A stretch of 64,000 bases of DNA from Melioribacteraceae bacterium (GTDB lineage: Bacteria; Bacteroidota; Ignavibacteria; Ignavibacteriales; Melioribacteraceae), in contig JALVFE010000016.1 in NCBI GenBank assembly GCA_027030245.1, forward strand, positions 496,001-560,000, written 5' to 3'. A program made the position numbers and the translations under genes. The notes under the pieces are model-generated. The model made no database searches. It was not told where the DNA came from and saw only the letters and a program-made list of their open reading frames with translations. Below, one piece after another: positions 55,670 to 64,000 of the stretch. The first letter of the stretch is position 1. Each line of letters opens with the position of its first letter.

Positions 55670-56496
55670 GGTTTTTCTCCTTTATATTCAATTTGCACTT
55701 TTCGTAATGCTTTATTCGCTATTTCGATATTTTTTTGCAATGCGAATTTTTCCGCATTTTGATAGTTCCCCCGGTAAAACCTGAACCACAACAAATTACC
55801 GATAACAATTCCGTCAAACACACGCTCGGCTAAAAACGCATTTACCGTTAAATATCCCCACAAAACATTCATTCCCAGAGACATTAGTCCGGAAATATAA
55901 TGCCCGGTATAAAATTGACCGGCGCCCGGTAAAATATAAGAAATTAGTTTTGCAAAAGTTACTGAATATTTTTGATTTATCACATCATTACAAACCGCGA
56001 TTAAACTATCAACGGAATCCAATTGCATAAACTCTGCTTTTGCCGAATCCCATTTATCAGCAAACATGAAAGCCCAGCCTTTCCAGTAATGGATTTTTTT
56101 AACCATTGATGAATCTTTAACGCCTTGCAAAAGATTTCCTAACATACGAAGCGCATTTTCTGTCGTGCCGCGTAAAATATTACTCCTCGCAATCTGCAGA
56201 CGCGCGTTTAATTTTTGCAGATCATTTTCCGCATTTATTTCGGCAAGCTTGAAAAATTTAACCGCGTCGTCGTATTTTCCCCCTTTTTTGTAGGACAATC
56301 CGATTTTATAATTTCCCGTAAAACCGAAGCGATGTTCCGAATCGAAAAAAAGCAAACGTTTATATTCGGTAATTGCATCATAATATTGGTTTTGAGCAAA
56401 TAATAAATCGGCATAATTCAATTGCGAATCGAGATTGCTTTGAGCAACTAAGCGGGAAAATCCAACGAATATTATTATGTAAAAAATCTTATTCAT
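55666..56496 (-). CDS. Exported TPR protein with C-terminal PGAGQFY membrane domain
   Basis: A 276-residue protein of unknown function. A signal peptide (1-19) is followed by two or three TPR units (LLFAQNQYYDAITEYKRLLF). The C-terminal part begins with SYILPGAGQFYTGHYISGLM and two or three helices. The architecture is the same as in the gene just upstream (56498-57379), so the pair probably arose by duplication. ATG 56496 directly follows the upstream stop. Earlier ATGs in the frame would overlap that gene and lack a signal peptide. Confidence 0.75.
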   Translation of the reverse strand: MNKIFYIIIFVGFSRLVAQSNLDSQLNYADLLFAQNQYYDAITEYKRLLFFDSEHRFGFTGNYKIGLSYKKGGKYDDAVKFFKLAEINAENDLQKLNARLQIARSNILRGTTENALRMLGNLLQGVKDSSMVKKIHYWKGWAFMFADKWDSAKAEFMQLDSVDSLIAVCNDVINQKYSVTFAKLISYILPGAGQFYTGHYISGLMSLGMNVLWGYLTVNAFLAERVFDGIVIGNLLWFRFYRGNYQNAEKFALQKNIEIANKALRKVQIEYKGEKP

Positions 56497-56497
56497 C

Positions 56498-57379
56498 TTA
56501 TTTGCAAAAATTGTAATCCGGAGTAAAATAATTTTCACGTTCAAGAAATTTTGATAATTCTTGTTCGTAATTAACTTTGTTTCTTTTGTTATAAATTTGC
56601 GCGGCGGCAACCGAACCGTAAATATTTCCACCATAGAATATTGCGGTAAGTCCGGCGAAAATCCATCCCCGCGTTTTGTGTCCCGCTCTAAAATTGTCGT
56701 AAGCAAGGAAACCGAGAATCCCGTTAAAAATAAAAGCCGTAATTCCGTCACCTAATTCGCCCGCGTAAATTTTTCCCAAGCCCGGAATCAAAGCGGAAAG
56801 CAAACCGGCTGCCGTTAAACTTTTACGCGGCAGATTTACTTTCTTCCGGTAGAACTTCATTATTTCTTCTTTTGCCGGAACATTAAACCACAAACGGAAA
56901 TTCGAAGAATCCGGCAAAGGTAAATCTTCAAATAAATAAGTTAGATAATTTAATCTTGTAATTTCAGGAAAGTATTTAAAGTTGCCGGTAGAACCAAGAT
57001 AAAGATTTCTGAACTCGCGAAATTGTTTCATCAGGAAAACGGTTTTATAAAATTCCAGTCTTGCTTCGGGGAAAAAAATATTTTCTTGCGGAAAAGAATT
57101 GAAATACATTTTTGCAATACCGAATTTTTTCATCCTTTCGTATGCCAAACCGATTTTAAATTGCAACGTATCGTTCGGTTTTAATTTCAAACAACTCCGG
57201 TATTCTTCCACCGCACGCAGATAATCTTTTGTGCAAAAAAGATGATTCCCAAATTTGATCCGGTTTAACAATGTAAAAAATTTATCAGGCGGTTTTATCG
57301 TTTGTGCGGACGAAATTATTTGAAAGACAAAAAACAGCAAGTAAACAATAGTAATTTTTCCGTTTGGATTCTTTCTCAT
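56498..57379 (-). CDS. Exported TPR protein with C-terminal PGLGKIY membrane domain
   Basis: A 293-residue paralogue of the next gene. Residues 1-25 form a signal peptide (IVYLLFFVFQIISSAQT), and TPR units follow (KDYLRAVEEYRSCLKLKPND). The C-terminus has SALIPGLGKIYAGELGDGIT and several helices (FIFNGILGFLAYDNFRAG, TRGWIFAGLTAIFYGGNIYG). The PGxGxxY-x-G element marks small membrane proteins of Bacteroidota. The function is unknown, but the lspA and yidD-like genes immediately upstream suggest envelope biogenesis. Confidence 0.75.
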   Translation of the reverse strand: MRKNPNGKITIVYLLFFVFQIISSAQTIKPPDKFFTLLNRIKFGNHLFCTKDYLRAVEEYRSCLKLKPNDTLQFKIGLAYERMKKFGIAKMYFNSFPQENIFFPEARLEFYKTVFLMKQFREFRNLYLGSTGNFKYFPEITRLNYLTYLFEDLPLPDSSNFRLWFNVPAKEEIMKFYRKKVNLPRKSLTAAGLLSALIPGLGKIYAGELGDGITAFIFNGILGFLAYDNFRAGHKTRGWIFAGLTAIFYGGNIYGSVAAAQIYNKRNKVNYEQELSKFLERENYFTPDYNFCK

Positions 57380-57437
57380 AAATTTATGTCCGCCAGGTAA
57401 ACATTGAACGATATGAAATTAAGGTTTGAGAATATAA

Positions 57438-57950
57438 TTATTGTTTTTCACCGTCCGGTTCCGGCTTTCCGGCGAAGAAACTCTCAATCAATAAAATCAA
57501 TACTCCGACGGTGACCGAAACATCCGCAAGATTGAAGATACCGGTTCTTACAATCCCCAAATCGATATGCAGAAAATCGGTAACCGAGCCGAAAAGAATT
57601 CTGTCATAGAGATTCCCGATTCCGCCCCCGATGATAAAAGACAATGCAATTATTAAAATTATGCTTAAATCATTCTTTTTAAAAAACCAAATCAAAAGTA
57701 AAATTATAATTATCGCAGGAAACCAAAGGAACAAAACATCTCTTATTTTGGAATTTAAACCCGAACCCAATCCCAAAAAAGCGCCGGTGTTTTCCACCCT
57801 TTTCAAAATAAAATTATGATCGATTATTTCTATCGTTTTACCGGGTTCCAATTTTTTTCTTGCAATTGATTTGGATATTTGATCGCAGCCGATATTTGCT
57901 AAAATCAAAATCACAAAAATAATCATACGAAAAGTTTTATTCGGTTTCAT
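57438..57950 (-). CDS. lspA: Lipoprotein signal peptidase II
   Basis: An inner-membrane aspartic protease that removes lipoprotein signal peptides after lipidation. The 170-residue protein with four helices has the catalytic Asp in GGGIGNLYDRILFGSVTDFL and in IFNLADVSVTVGVLIL. The N-terminal CDQISKSIARKKLEPG is also conserved. It overlaps the yidD-like gene by 14 bases and precedes the paired TPR-membrane genes, and it serves the FN3 lipoprotein and others. Confidence 0.95.
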   Translation of the reverse strand: MKPNKTFRMIIFVILILANIGCDQISKSIARKKLEPGKTIEIIDHNFILKRVENTGAFLGLGSGLNSKIRDVLFLWFPAIIIILLLIWFFKKNDLSIILIIALSFIIGGGIGNLYDRILFGSVTDFLHIDLGIVRTGIFNLADVSVTVGVLILLIESFFAGKPEPDGEKQ

Positions 57951-58386
57951 CGGGAAGCACGCCTAAAATTGTAATTTTGTTTTCGTCAAGCATGTAGTTA
58001 TCAACCGGATCGATAAGTTTGCCCGACTTTCCGATTTTGTAACGGCTTTCACTTTTAAAAAAATTGGAGTCTCTCGTAAACCTGTCCGCAAACATCAATA
58101 CACCTTGAACGATATTTGTTTTCTTTACTGCATCCACAAAGAAAGTAGAACAAGTAGGCTGAAACGGACAATTATCTCCGTCGAGATCGGAAAACCCAAA
58201 CCAGTAAACGTCTCTGAGCATTGTAAGAGCAAGGGTTCCGAAGTTGCTGTGATCGAGCGAATAATCACGGTCTTTAATTTCCGGCAATTGATAAATTGAA
58301 TTATCTGCTTCCCATTTATCCCAATCGGTTTGAGCCGAGATTATTCCGCTAAATAAAACAAACAAAAAAATCAATTTGGTTTTCAT
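57937..58386 (-). CDS. Secreted YidD-like protein
   Basis: A 149-residue protein. A signal peptide (1-18, ending SAQ) is followed by an acidic stretch and then the YidD core CPFQPTCSTFFVDAVKKTNI plus VQGVLMFADRFTRD. Typical YidD is 70-85 residues, has no signal peptide and helps YidC insert proteins at the inner membrane. The signal peptide here places it outside the cytoplasm. Cys pairs (CPFQPTC) are kept. It overlaps lspA. Another possibility is a role in outer envelope assembly. Confidence 0.8.
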   Translation of the reverse strand: MKTKLIFLFVLFSGIISAQTDWDKWEADNSIYQLPEIKDRDYSLDHSNFGTLALTMLRDVYWFGFSDLDGDNCPFQPTCSTFFVDAVKKTNIVQGVLMFADRFTRDSNFFKSESRYKIGKSGKLIDPVDNYMLDENKITILGVLPDETE

Positions 58387-58408
58387 GATTTACAAGAGAC
58401 TCCCGTCA

Positions 58409-59557
58409 CTATTGAATTTCCTTCAATATTTCACGAGCGATAATAATTTTTTGAATTTCGGAAGTGCCTTCATAAATCTCCGTAATTTTTGCATCGCGTA
58501 AATATCTTTCGACCAAATATTCCCTAACGTATCCGTAACCGCCGTGAATCTGAATAGCTTCGAGCGCGCATTTCACCGCTGTTTCGCTTGCAAAAAGTTT
58601 AGCCATGGAAGCTTGCTTGATGTAATCTTTCCCGGCGTCTTTTAATGCCGCGGCTTGGAACGTAAGAAGTTTTGCGGCTTCAACGTTTGTAGCCATTTCG
58701 GAAAGTTTAAATTGAATTGCTTGATGATTAAAAATTTCGGTTCCGAAAGCTTTCCTTTCCATCGAATATTTCAAAGCTTTCTCGTATGCCGCGGTTGCAA
58801 TTCCGACAGCTTGAGAAGCAATTCCGTAACGCCCGCCGTTAAGCGTATTCATCGCGAAGTAAAATCCTTTGCCCACTTCCCAAATAACGTTTTCTTCGGG
58901 AACGCGGCAATTCGTAAAAGTGAGCGAGCATGTGTCGGAACTTCTAATTCCCAATTTATCTTCTTTCTGTCCGTGTTCGAATCCCGGAGTTCCTTTCTCT
59001 ACCAAAAATGCGGTAATTCCTTTATGCCTTTTTTCTTTGTCGGTTTGCGCCATTACGATATAATAATCGGCAGAAGTTCCGTTAGTAATCCAATTCTTAA
59101 TTCCGTTAAGAACCCAATACTTTCCGTCTTTTTCCGCCATTGTTCTTTGTTGGGTGGCGTCGCTGCCGGCTTCGGGTTCGGAGAGCGCAAAAGCTCCGAG
59201 TTTTTCACCTTGAGCCAAAGGCGTAAGATATGTTTTTTTAATGTATTCGGAACCCCATTTTTCCAGTCCGAAATTAACCAGCGAATTGTTAACCGACATA
59301 ATTACTCCAACGCTGGCATCCACTTTGGAAATTTCGATTAAAGCCAAGACGTAACTCACGGTATCCAAACCGGCTCCGCCGTATTCCGGAGAAACCATCA
59401 TTCCCATGAATCCGAGCTCTCCGAGCTTCTTAACAATTTCGGTCGGGAATTCCGCTTTTATGTCTCTTTCAATTGTAGATGGGGCAATTTCCGTTTCGGC
59501 AAATTCCCTTGCCGTTTGTTGAATCATTAGTTGTTCTTCAGTTAAATCAAAATTCAT
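58409..59557 (-). CDS. Acyl-CoA dehydrogenase, short-chain type
   Basis: A 382-residue FAD enzyme. Motifs are FALSEPEAGSDATQQRTMAE, WITNGTSADYYIVMAQTDK, IQIHGGYGYVREYLVERYLR and ITEIYEGTSEIQKIIIAREI (catalytic Glu near residue 365). The length and sequence fit butyryl-CoA/short-chain dehydrogenases. It probably oxidises short acyl-CoA and donates to EtfBA. ATG 59557 has a GGAG site six bases upstream; the ten extra residues upstream are rejected. Confidence 0.94.
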   Translation of the reverse strand: MNFDLTEEQLMIQQTAREFAETEIAPSTIERDIKAEFPTEIVKKLGELGFMGMMVSPEYGGAGLDTVSYVLALIEISKVDASVGVIMSVNNSLVNFGLEKWGSEYIKKTYLTPLAQGEKLGAFALSEPEAGSDATQQRTMAEKDGKYWVLNGIKNWITNGTSADYYIVMAQTDKEKRHKGITAFLVEKGTPGFEHGQKEDKLGIRSSDTCSLTFTNCRVPEENVIWEVGKGFYFAMNTLNGGRYGIASQAVGIATAAYEKALKYSMERKAFGTEIFNHQAIQFKLSEMATNVEAAKLLTFQAAALKDAGKDYIKQASMAKLFASETAVKCALEAIQIHGGYGYVREYLVERYLRDAKITEIYEGTSEIQKIIIAREILKEIQ

Positions 59558-59670
59558 TTTAAACTCCGCAATTTTTGAACAAATCAATACTTATAATCAA
59601 AATTACAAAAATTATTTGATATTAGATTGCGGAAAATATCCGGTATGATTTGGCGGTTTGATAAGTTATA

Positions 59671-60033
59671 TTAAGCGGAAACTTTAAATTTTTCCTTTAC
59701 GGTTTCCTTGATAATCCCAAGATATTTTTCTTCCAAAAGTTTATTGAAATTTTCCGGTTTGGGTAAATTGTCAATGTAATTTCCGGGATTGTAATATTTC
59801 TTTTTCTCTTCGTCAGAAAGTTTGTAAGAAAGAAGTTCGAATTTCAGAGCTTCTTTGTCATCTTCGTTTTTGTTTGCTTTGTCAATAACGGATAGGCAAA
59901 TTTCATCGGTGAGTTTATTTCTCTCCGTAATGAAAAGTTTGTTGAACTCTTCGAACTTATTCAATTCGAGCAAAACATGAACATAAACGAAATTTGCTTC
60001 GGAAGTATCGAGATTTGTTCTTTTTCTGCTCAT
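59671..60033 (-). CDS. Hypothetical helical protein, 120 residues
   Basis: I do not recognise this protein. It begins MSRKRTNLDTSEANFVYVHV and consists mostly of charged helices (LNKFEEFNKLFITERNKL, KFELLSYKLSDEEKKKYYNP) with a Lys-rich end. It has no signal peptide or membrane segment. It is divergent from rlmN. Its layout slightly resembles a TPR fragment but no repeat is clear. No ribosome site is seen before the ATG. Confidence 0.6.
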   Translation of the reverse strand: MSRKRTNLDTSEANFVYVHVLLELNKFEEFNKLFITERNKLTDEICLSVIDKANKNEDDKEALKFELLSYKLSDEEKKKYYNPGNYIDNLPKPENFNKLLEEKYLGIIKETVKEKFKVSA

Positions 60034-60155
60034 TACGCAACAAAATTATTTTTCGTATTTATAATTAGCGAAAATTACGGGGAATTTACAATTTTTATTT
60101 TACCGGAAATAAGTAATGCTGATTATTAACGCGAACATTCGTATATTTGCTCGCT

Positions 60156-61220
60156 ATGAAAAACGATAATATTAAATATCAATTGAAAGGTCTTACGCTA
60201 AGCGAGTTGCAACAATTATTTAAAGGACTCGGAGAGCCGAAGTACAGGGGCGAACAAGTTTTCAATTGGATGTATAATCATCTTACAACCGATTTTAGTG
60301 AGATGCTAAACCTTTCCAAGGCTTTACGAGAAAAGCTGAGCGAGAAATTTTCGTTGCAATCGTTGGAATTAATTACGGTTCAAGATTCCCCCGCAACCGG
60401 TACAAAAAAATATTTATTTGCTACGCAAGATAATCATAAAATAGAATCCGTCGTTATTCCCGATAAAGACAGAAACACATTATGCATTTCAACACAAGTC
60501 GGTTGCCCGTTGGACTGTAAATTTTGCGCTACCGGTTTAATGGGTTACAAAAGAAATTTAACATCGGCGGAGATAGTTGACCAATACCTTTTGGCGGCAA
60601 AAGATTACGGGAAGAAAAACATTACCAATATAGTTTACATGGGAATGGGCGAACCGCTCTTGAACTTTGACGTTACATTAAAAACGCTTTCAATATTCAC
60701 GAGCGAATTGAACAAAGGTCTCAGCCGGAACAGGATTACGGTATCAACAGCGGGAATTCCCGAAAAAATCAAGTTACTTGCCGAGAGTGGTCTAAGGGTA
60801 AAATTAGCTCTTTCATTGCACTCTTGTTTTAACGACATCCGTTCCAAACTCATGCCGATAAATAAAAAATATCCGGTAGAGAAAAATATAGAAGCGATAA
60901 AATATTATTCCAAAAAGACAAAGACCCCGATAGTATTCGAATATACAATGTTCAAAAACATAAACGACCGTGACGAAGACATAGAAGCATTGGCAAAAAT
61001 ATGCAACCAATTGTCTTGCAAAATAAACATCATACCGTTTAACAGTATTGCGCATATGAATCCAGGCGGTTTCGGGGCAACGCTGGAACCCACTCCGCAC
61101 GAAAGGATTAACGAATTTGCTCAATCGTTAAGGAATAAAAACGTAACCGTAATGGTGAGAAAAACACAAGGCGACGACATTGCCGCCGCTTGCGGTCAAC
61201 TTGCGGCAAAAAACAGATAA
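60156..61220 (+). CDS. rlmN: 23S rRNA/tRNA m2A methyltransferase RlmN
   Basis: A radical-SAM enzyme that methylates A2503 of 23S rRNA and A37 of some tRNAs. The 354-residue protein has the cluster motif CPLDCKFCATGLMGYKRN (CX3CX2C), with CISTQVG before it and VYMGMGEPLLNF after. The mechanistic Cys near the C-terminus is in IAAACGQLA. ATG 60156 is preferred to an in-frame TTG at 60147. There is no ribosome site, and TATATTTG lies only seven bases upstream, so the mRNA may be leaderless. The SpoU gene follows by two bases. Confidence 0.97.
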   Translation: MKNDNIKYQLKGLTLSELQQLFKGLGEPKYRGEQVFNWMYNHLTTDFSEMLNLSKALREKLSEKFSLQSLELITVQDSPATGTKKYLFATQDNHKIESVVIPDKDRNTLCISTQVGCPLDCKFCATGLMGYKRNLTSAEIVDQYLLAAKDYGKKNITNIVYMGMGEPLLNFDVTLKTLSIFTSELNKGLSRNRITVSTAGIPEKIKLLAESGLRVKLALSLHSCFNDIRSKLMPINKKYPVEKNIEAIKYYSKKTKTPIVFEYTMFKNINDRDEDIEALAKICNQLSCKINIIPFNSIAHMNPGGFGATLEPTPHERINEFAQSLRNKNVTVMVRKTQGDDIAAACGQLAAKNR

Positions 61221-61222
61221 CG

Positions 61223-61759
61223 ATGAAAAAATTAACTCACGCGGAAATATCGGAAAAAAGAAGCACGCTGGAAACACTCGACCGAGTAAAAAAACTCCCT
61301 GTTTACGTCGTGCTTAACAGTATCCGCAGTTCGTATAATGTGGGTTCTATTTTCCGGACGTCGGACGGTGCGATGATAGAAAAACTTTACTTGTGCGGTT
61401 ACACTCCGCATCCCCCGAAAAAAGAAGTTTTAAAAACAGCTCTCGGTTCACAAGACAGCGTAAATTGGGAATATGCGGAAGACCCCGTAAAGGTTATAAA
61501 AGATTTGAAGAAGCAAGGAATTAAAATAGTTGCTTTGGAACAAACGGACGAGAATATTCCGTATTATTCTCTAACGAAAAACGATTTTCCGTTGTGTCTC
61601 GTTGTCGGTAACGAAATTACCGGAGTTTCCCAAGAGTTAATCGATTTGTGCGATGCATCAATCGAAATTCCCCAATACGGAATTAAACAATCGTTAAACG
61701 TAGCCGTGGCTTACGGAATAGCGGTTTTCGAATTGAGAAAAATTTTCGACAACGGATAA
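61223..61759 (+). CDS. SpoU/TrmH family RNA methyltransferase
   Basis: A SPOUT 2'-O-methyltransferase of 178 residues. Motif 1 is NVGSIFRTSDGAMIEKLYLC, motif 2 LVVGNEITGVSQELIDLCD and motif 3 IPQYGIKQSLNVAVAYGIA. It lacks the N-terminal substrate-binding domain of longer TrmH/RlmB proteins, so it is a compact form. The target nucleotide is unknown. It starts two bases after rlmN, so the two RNA methyltransferases form an operon. ATG 61223 is chosen because the earlier frame lies within rlmN. Confidence 0.93.
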   Translation: MKKLTHAEISEKRSTLETLDRVKKLPVYVVLNSIRSSYNVGSIFRTSDGAMIEKLYLCGYTPHPPKKEVLKTALGSQDSVNWEYAEDPVKVIKDLKKQGIKIVALEQTDENIPYYSLTKNDFPLCLVVGNEITGVSQELIDLCDASIEIPQYGIKQSLNVAVAYGIAVFELRKIFDNG

Positions 61760-61760
61760 A

Positions 61761-62417
61761 TTAACCCGCATAAGTAAAATAATCTTCCCCGTTTTCTTTG
61801 GTGTGAATCAAAAGCAGATTTGCCCGTACCAATTTTATCAAAGTTCTGGATGCCCTGCGGCGAGAAAGGTTTGCAATTTCGCTCAATTGTTTTACGGTAA
61901 TAGTTTCGTGTTCATCCAAATATTCAAAAACCGTTTGTTCGTTTTTACCAATCTGATATTTTTTCAACGGTATCGATTTGGACTGGGTCTGAAGGATTTT
62001 AATCATCTCTTTACTGGCGGGAACGCTTTTATCGTTTACTCTTACAAACACTTCGGATGAATTTAAATCGAGCTCTTCCAAATAATCTTGTATTCTGTGC
62101 GGCTTGTTCTCCGATTCGAAAATCTCAGCAATTACTATTTCCTTTTCATCCAGATTAATGAAATGAATTTTGTATTCTACCGGCGGTTCGCAATACTTTT
62201 CCGCCGTAATACGAACCAGTTCCGCTTCACCTTTTTCGCTTTCAACTCCGTAGACCGATTTATTATCATCGATTCCGAAAAGCACATATCCGCCACGGGT
62301 ATTTGCAAACGCAATAAACTCTTTCGCTATTTTTTCGTAAGTTGAGAAACGTTGCTTGAATTCAACATTCAAGCCTTCGCCCTCTTCAATCAATTCAAGA
62401 AGTTTTCTGCGGTTCAT
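61761..62417 (-). CDS. AlbA_2 (Schlafen-type) domain protein with winged helix
   Basis: A 218-residue probable regulator. The N-terminal AlbA_2 domain has EGLNVEFKQRFSTYEKIAK, FIAFANTRGGYVLFGIDDN and FVRVNDKSVPASKEM. The C-terminal 65 residues form a winged helix-turn-helix (VFEYLDEHETITVKQLSEI, then RRRASRTLIKLVRANLL). Such proteins bind nucleic acid, but their ligands are mostly unknown. It converges on the SpoU gene with a one-base gap and follows the TPR gene upstream by 17 bases. Confidence 0.85.
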   Translation of the reverse strand: MNRRKLLELIEEGEGLNVEFKQRFSTYEKIAKEFIAFANTRGGYVLFGIDDNKSVYGVESEKGEAELVRITAEKYCEPPVEYKIHFINLDEKEIVIAEIFESENKPHRIQDYLEELDLNSSEVFVRVNDKSVPASKEMIKILQTQSKSIPLKKYQIGKNEQTVFEYLDEHETITVKQLSEIANLSRRRASRTLIKLVRANLLLIHTKENGEDYFTYAG

Positions 62418-62434
62418 ATTTCCGAAGTAAAAAT

Positions 62435-64000
62435 TTATTTCCCAGCCGGTTTAACGGTTTGTATTTTGTTCTCTGCCGGTATGTTTTTCTTCGTTTTATT
62501 TTCGTCCGAATTTCCGGTTTCTTTTTTAAGCTTATCCGTAACGGGCTTTACCTTGGCAGAGTCTGCGGCGGCTTTCTTTTTAGCCAATTCTTTTTTGTAA
62601 AAATATATTTTCGTTTTAATCTTTTTGGCATACGCCGAGTTAGTAAATTTAGTGTTGAGCAAATCATAATATTCTGCAGCGGAATCGGGTTCTTCCAATT
62701 TATTTTCGAAAAGCCACCCGAGCGCATAGAGCGATTTTGCGGCATAAGTGGATTTCGGATAAGTTTTGTAAATTGATTTCAATTCGGGTATCGCATCGGA
62801 GAATTTATTTTTGTCGATTAAACTTTCGGCTTTCAAGTATTGTTGTTCCGCGGGTCCGGTCTGACTTTTAACTTCCGGAAGGTTAAGTTTTTCGGCAACC
62901 TTGTTAACTATTTCGTTTCCTTTATAATTCTCGTAAATTACCTCGTAAATGCTGTCGGCTTTAACCGTGTCGCCGCTCAATTCGTAATAACTTCCCAACG
63001 CGTAAAGTATTTGGGGCTTCTGCGGATTGTTTTCGTTGTCTTCCAACGATTTCGTATAATAATAGAAAGCAGAATCCGGAACATTAAATTCCGTAAAGAA
63101 AATATTTGCAAGCTCGAATTCGGTATTACTTATTAAAGTGTTTAACGAATCCACTGAAATTTTTGGTCTTCTTGGTTTTACCGGACCTTTCTTCTTTTTC
63201 TTATTATTTCTATTTGAAGAATATTTTTGTCTGCCCCGTTTAAACCTGTTATTTTCCCCTTCGTTTTGTTTGCCTGTTTCGGTTTTTACCGTATCTTTTC
63301 TTAACGCTTCCTCATAAGCCAGAGAATCGAGAATAAACGCATCTTCGTCCGTTAAATATAGAAGTTGCTTTTGCTGTCTTCTTAACTTTTTCAATAGTCT
63401 GGAATATTTGTTAATCAAAAAAGATTCGTTTCGCGCTTCCGATTTAATTTCGAACGGAGCTTTGGAATTTAACGTTTTATCAAAATAAATTTTTGCACTG
63501 TCGTATAAACGGTAATCATTCATTAAAATGTTACCGAGATAATAACTTGCAATCCCTCCGGTTTCAACTTGCGAATAAACAGAATCGACCGCTTCGTATT
63601 GGGCAAACGCATCTTCAATTAATCCTTTTTCATAATAAATCTGACCTATTTCCAAATCAATTTTATCCGAAAATTCTTGGAATTTATTTTCGTTTTTCAA
63701 TTCTTCCAAAAGTTTCAAGCTTTCGTCAACTTTACCCAACTTGCGGTAAATTTTAGCTATTTCCAATTTACTGTTAAATTCCGTAGTAAAATCGGGATTA
63801 AATTTTTCAACGGATTGAAATGCGGCAACAGCTTCATCCAAGTTATTCAGTTCAAGCTGTAATTTACCCAAGTGGAAAGACGTTTGTGCATTCAGAATAT
63901 CGTCATCCGAAACATTTAAAAATTGGTTACAAAGTTCTATTGCTTCGGGAATTCTTTCACGATAAGTGAGAAAAGATATTTCCGTTATATAAGCATCTTT
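62435..64000 (-). CDS. TPR-repeat protein (partial, N-terminus beyond window)
   Basis: The open frame runs off the window at 64000, and 521 codons are visible. TPR units occur before and after a Lys/Arg-rich linker (about 265-285 residues from the C-terminus, NRNNKKKKKGPVKPRRP). The visible part starts KDAYITEISFLTYRERIPEA, and repeats include ALYALGWLFENKLEEPDSAA and YALGSYYELSGDTVKADSIY. The C-terminus ends in a Lys-rich low-complexity tail. Repeats of this kind occur in Bacteroidota envelope TPR proteins resembling YbgF or gliding-related factors. A signal peptide cannot be judged here. Confidence 0.85.
   Translation of the reverse strand, partial: KDAYITEISFLTYRERIPEAIELCNQFLNVSDDDILNAQTSFHLGKLQLELNNLDEAVAAFQSVEKFNPDFTTEFNSKLEIAKIYRKLGKVDESLKLLEELKNENKFQEFSDKIDLEIGQIYYEKGLIEDAFAQYEAVDSVYSQVETGGIASYYLGNILMNDYRLYDSAKIYFDKTLNSKAPFEIKSEARNESFLINKYSRLLKKLRRQQKQLLYLTDEDAFILDSLAYEEALRKDTVKTETGKQNEGENNRFKRGRQKYSSNRNNKKKKKGPVKPRRPKISVDSLNTLISNTEFELANIFFTEFNVPDSAFYYYTKSLEDNENNPQKPQILYALGSYYELSGDTVKADSIYEVIYENYKGNEIVNKVAEKLNLPEVKSQTGPAEQQYLKAESLIDKNKFSDAIPELKSIYKTYPKSTYAAKSLYALGWLFENKLEEPDSAAEYYDLLNTKFTNSAYAKKIKTKIYFYKKELAKKKAAADSAKVKPVTDKLKKETGNSDENKTKKNIPAENKIQTVKPAGK

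Noticed and set aside
56497-56751. N-terminal extension of the TPR-PGAGQFY protein
   Set aside because: It lies wholly inside the next gene; the ATG at 56496 gives a signal peptide and abuts the upstream stop.

Overview
The window is a 64 kb, AT-rich bacterial chromosome segment with very dense coding and almost all genes on the minus strand. Several things point to Bacteroidota in the broad sense, most likely the Ignavibacteria/Chlorobi side. There are many TPR proteins, hybrid TPR and PAS sensor kinases without an obvious partner, a DUF4783-type protein, a Chlorobium-like CX8C ferredoxin, and promoters matching TTTG-N19-TAnnTTTG (hup, pyrR, fad regulator). The taxon is inferred from family resemblance, not proven. 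No rRNA, tRNA, CRISPR array, insertion sequence or prophage was seen.

Layout. 1-7.1 kb: the end of an HU gene, a TPR protein, a TPR histidine kinase, a CBS-less IMPDH/GMP reductase-type enzyme and oligoendopeptidase F. 7.1-15.9 kb: an AddA-like helicase-nuclease translationally coupled to a 1274-residue multi-spanning kinase, a DUF4783-like protein and a fibronectin-III lipoprotein. 16-19 kb: a pyrR-pyrB-pyrC operon with a complete attenuator leader (promoter, PyrR-binding hairpin, terminator and a possible leader ORF). 19-28.5 kb: the least ordinary stretch. It holds a response regulator, a STAS protein, a PAS kinase, four small two-helix membrane proteins that look like one paralogous family, two small orphan proteins, a CRP-like operator, YihY, PurL and an M23 peptidase.

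28.5-42.7 kb is lipid and electron-transfer metabolism: a GMC oxidoreductase, EtfBA, a 3'-5' exonuclease, a dienoyl-CoA-reductase-like SDR, and a beta-oxidation operon (fadD, then fadN-fadA-fadE in the Bacillus order). A divergent XRE/ScfR-type regulator faces the operon, with a large palindrome overlapping the fadD promoter. EtfBA presumably takes the electrons from the two acyl-CoA dehydrogenases. 42.7-48.6 kb is one tightly overlapping operon: era, an EamA transporter, acylphosphatase, ispF, dedA, lnt and ltaE. 48.7-55.7 kb carries trxB, queG, a Rieske protein, an MBL hydrolase, a ferredoxin, TPM and LemA, and a UPF0210/ACT pair. 55.7-58.4 kb combines two duplicated TPR-membrane proteins, lspA and a secreted YidD-like protein. 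58.4-64 kb has an acyl-CoA dehydrogenase, rlmN, a SpoU methyltransferase, an AlbA_2 regulator and the C-terminal part of a TPR protein running off the window.

The most interesting unexplained content is the small membrane protein family with its shared TCACA/TAnnTTT promoter arrangement. The pyr leader and the fad operator come next.
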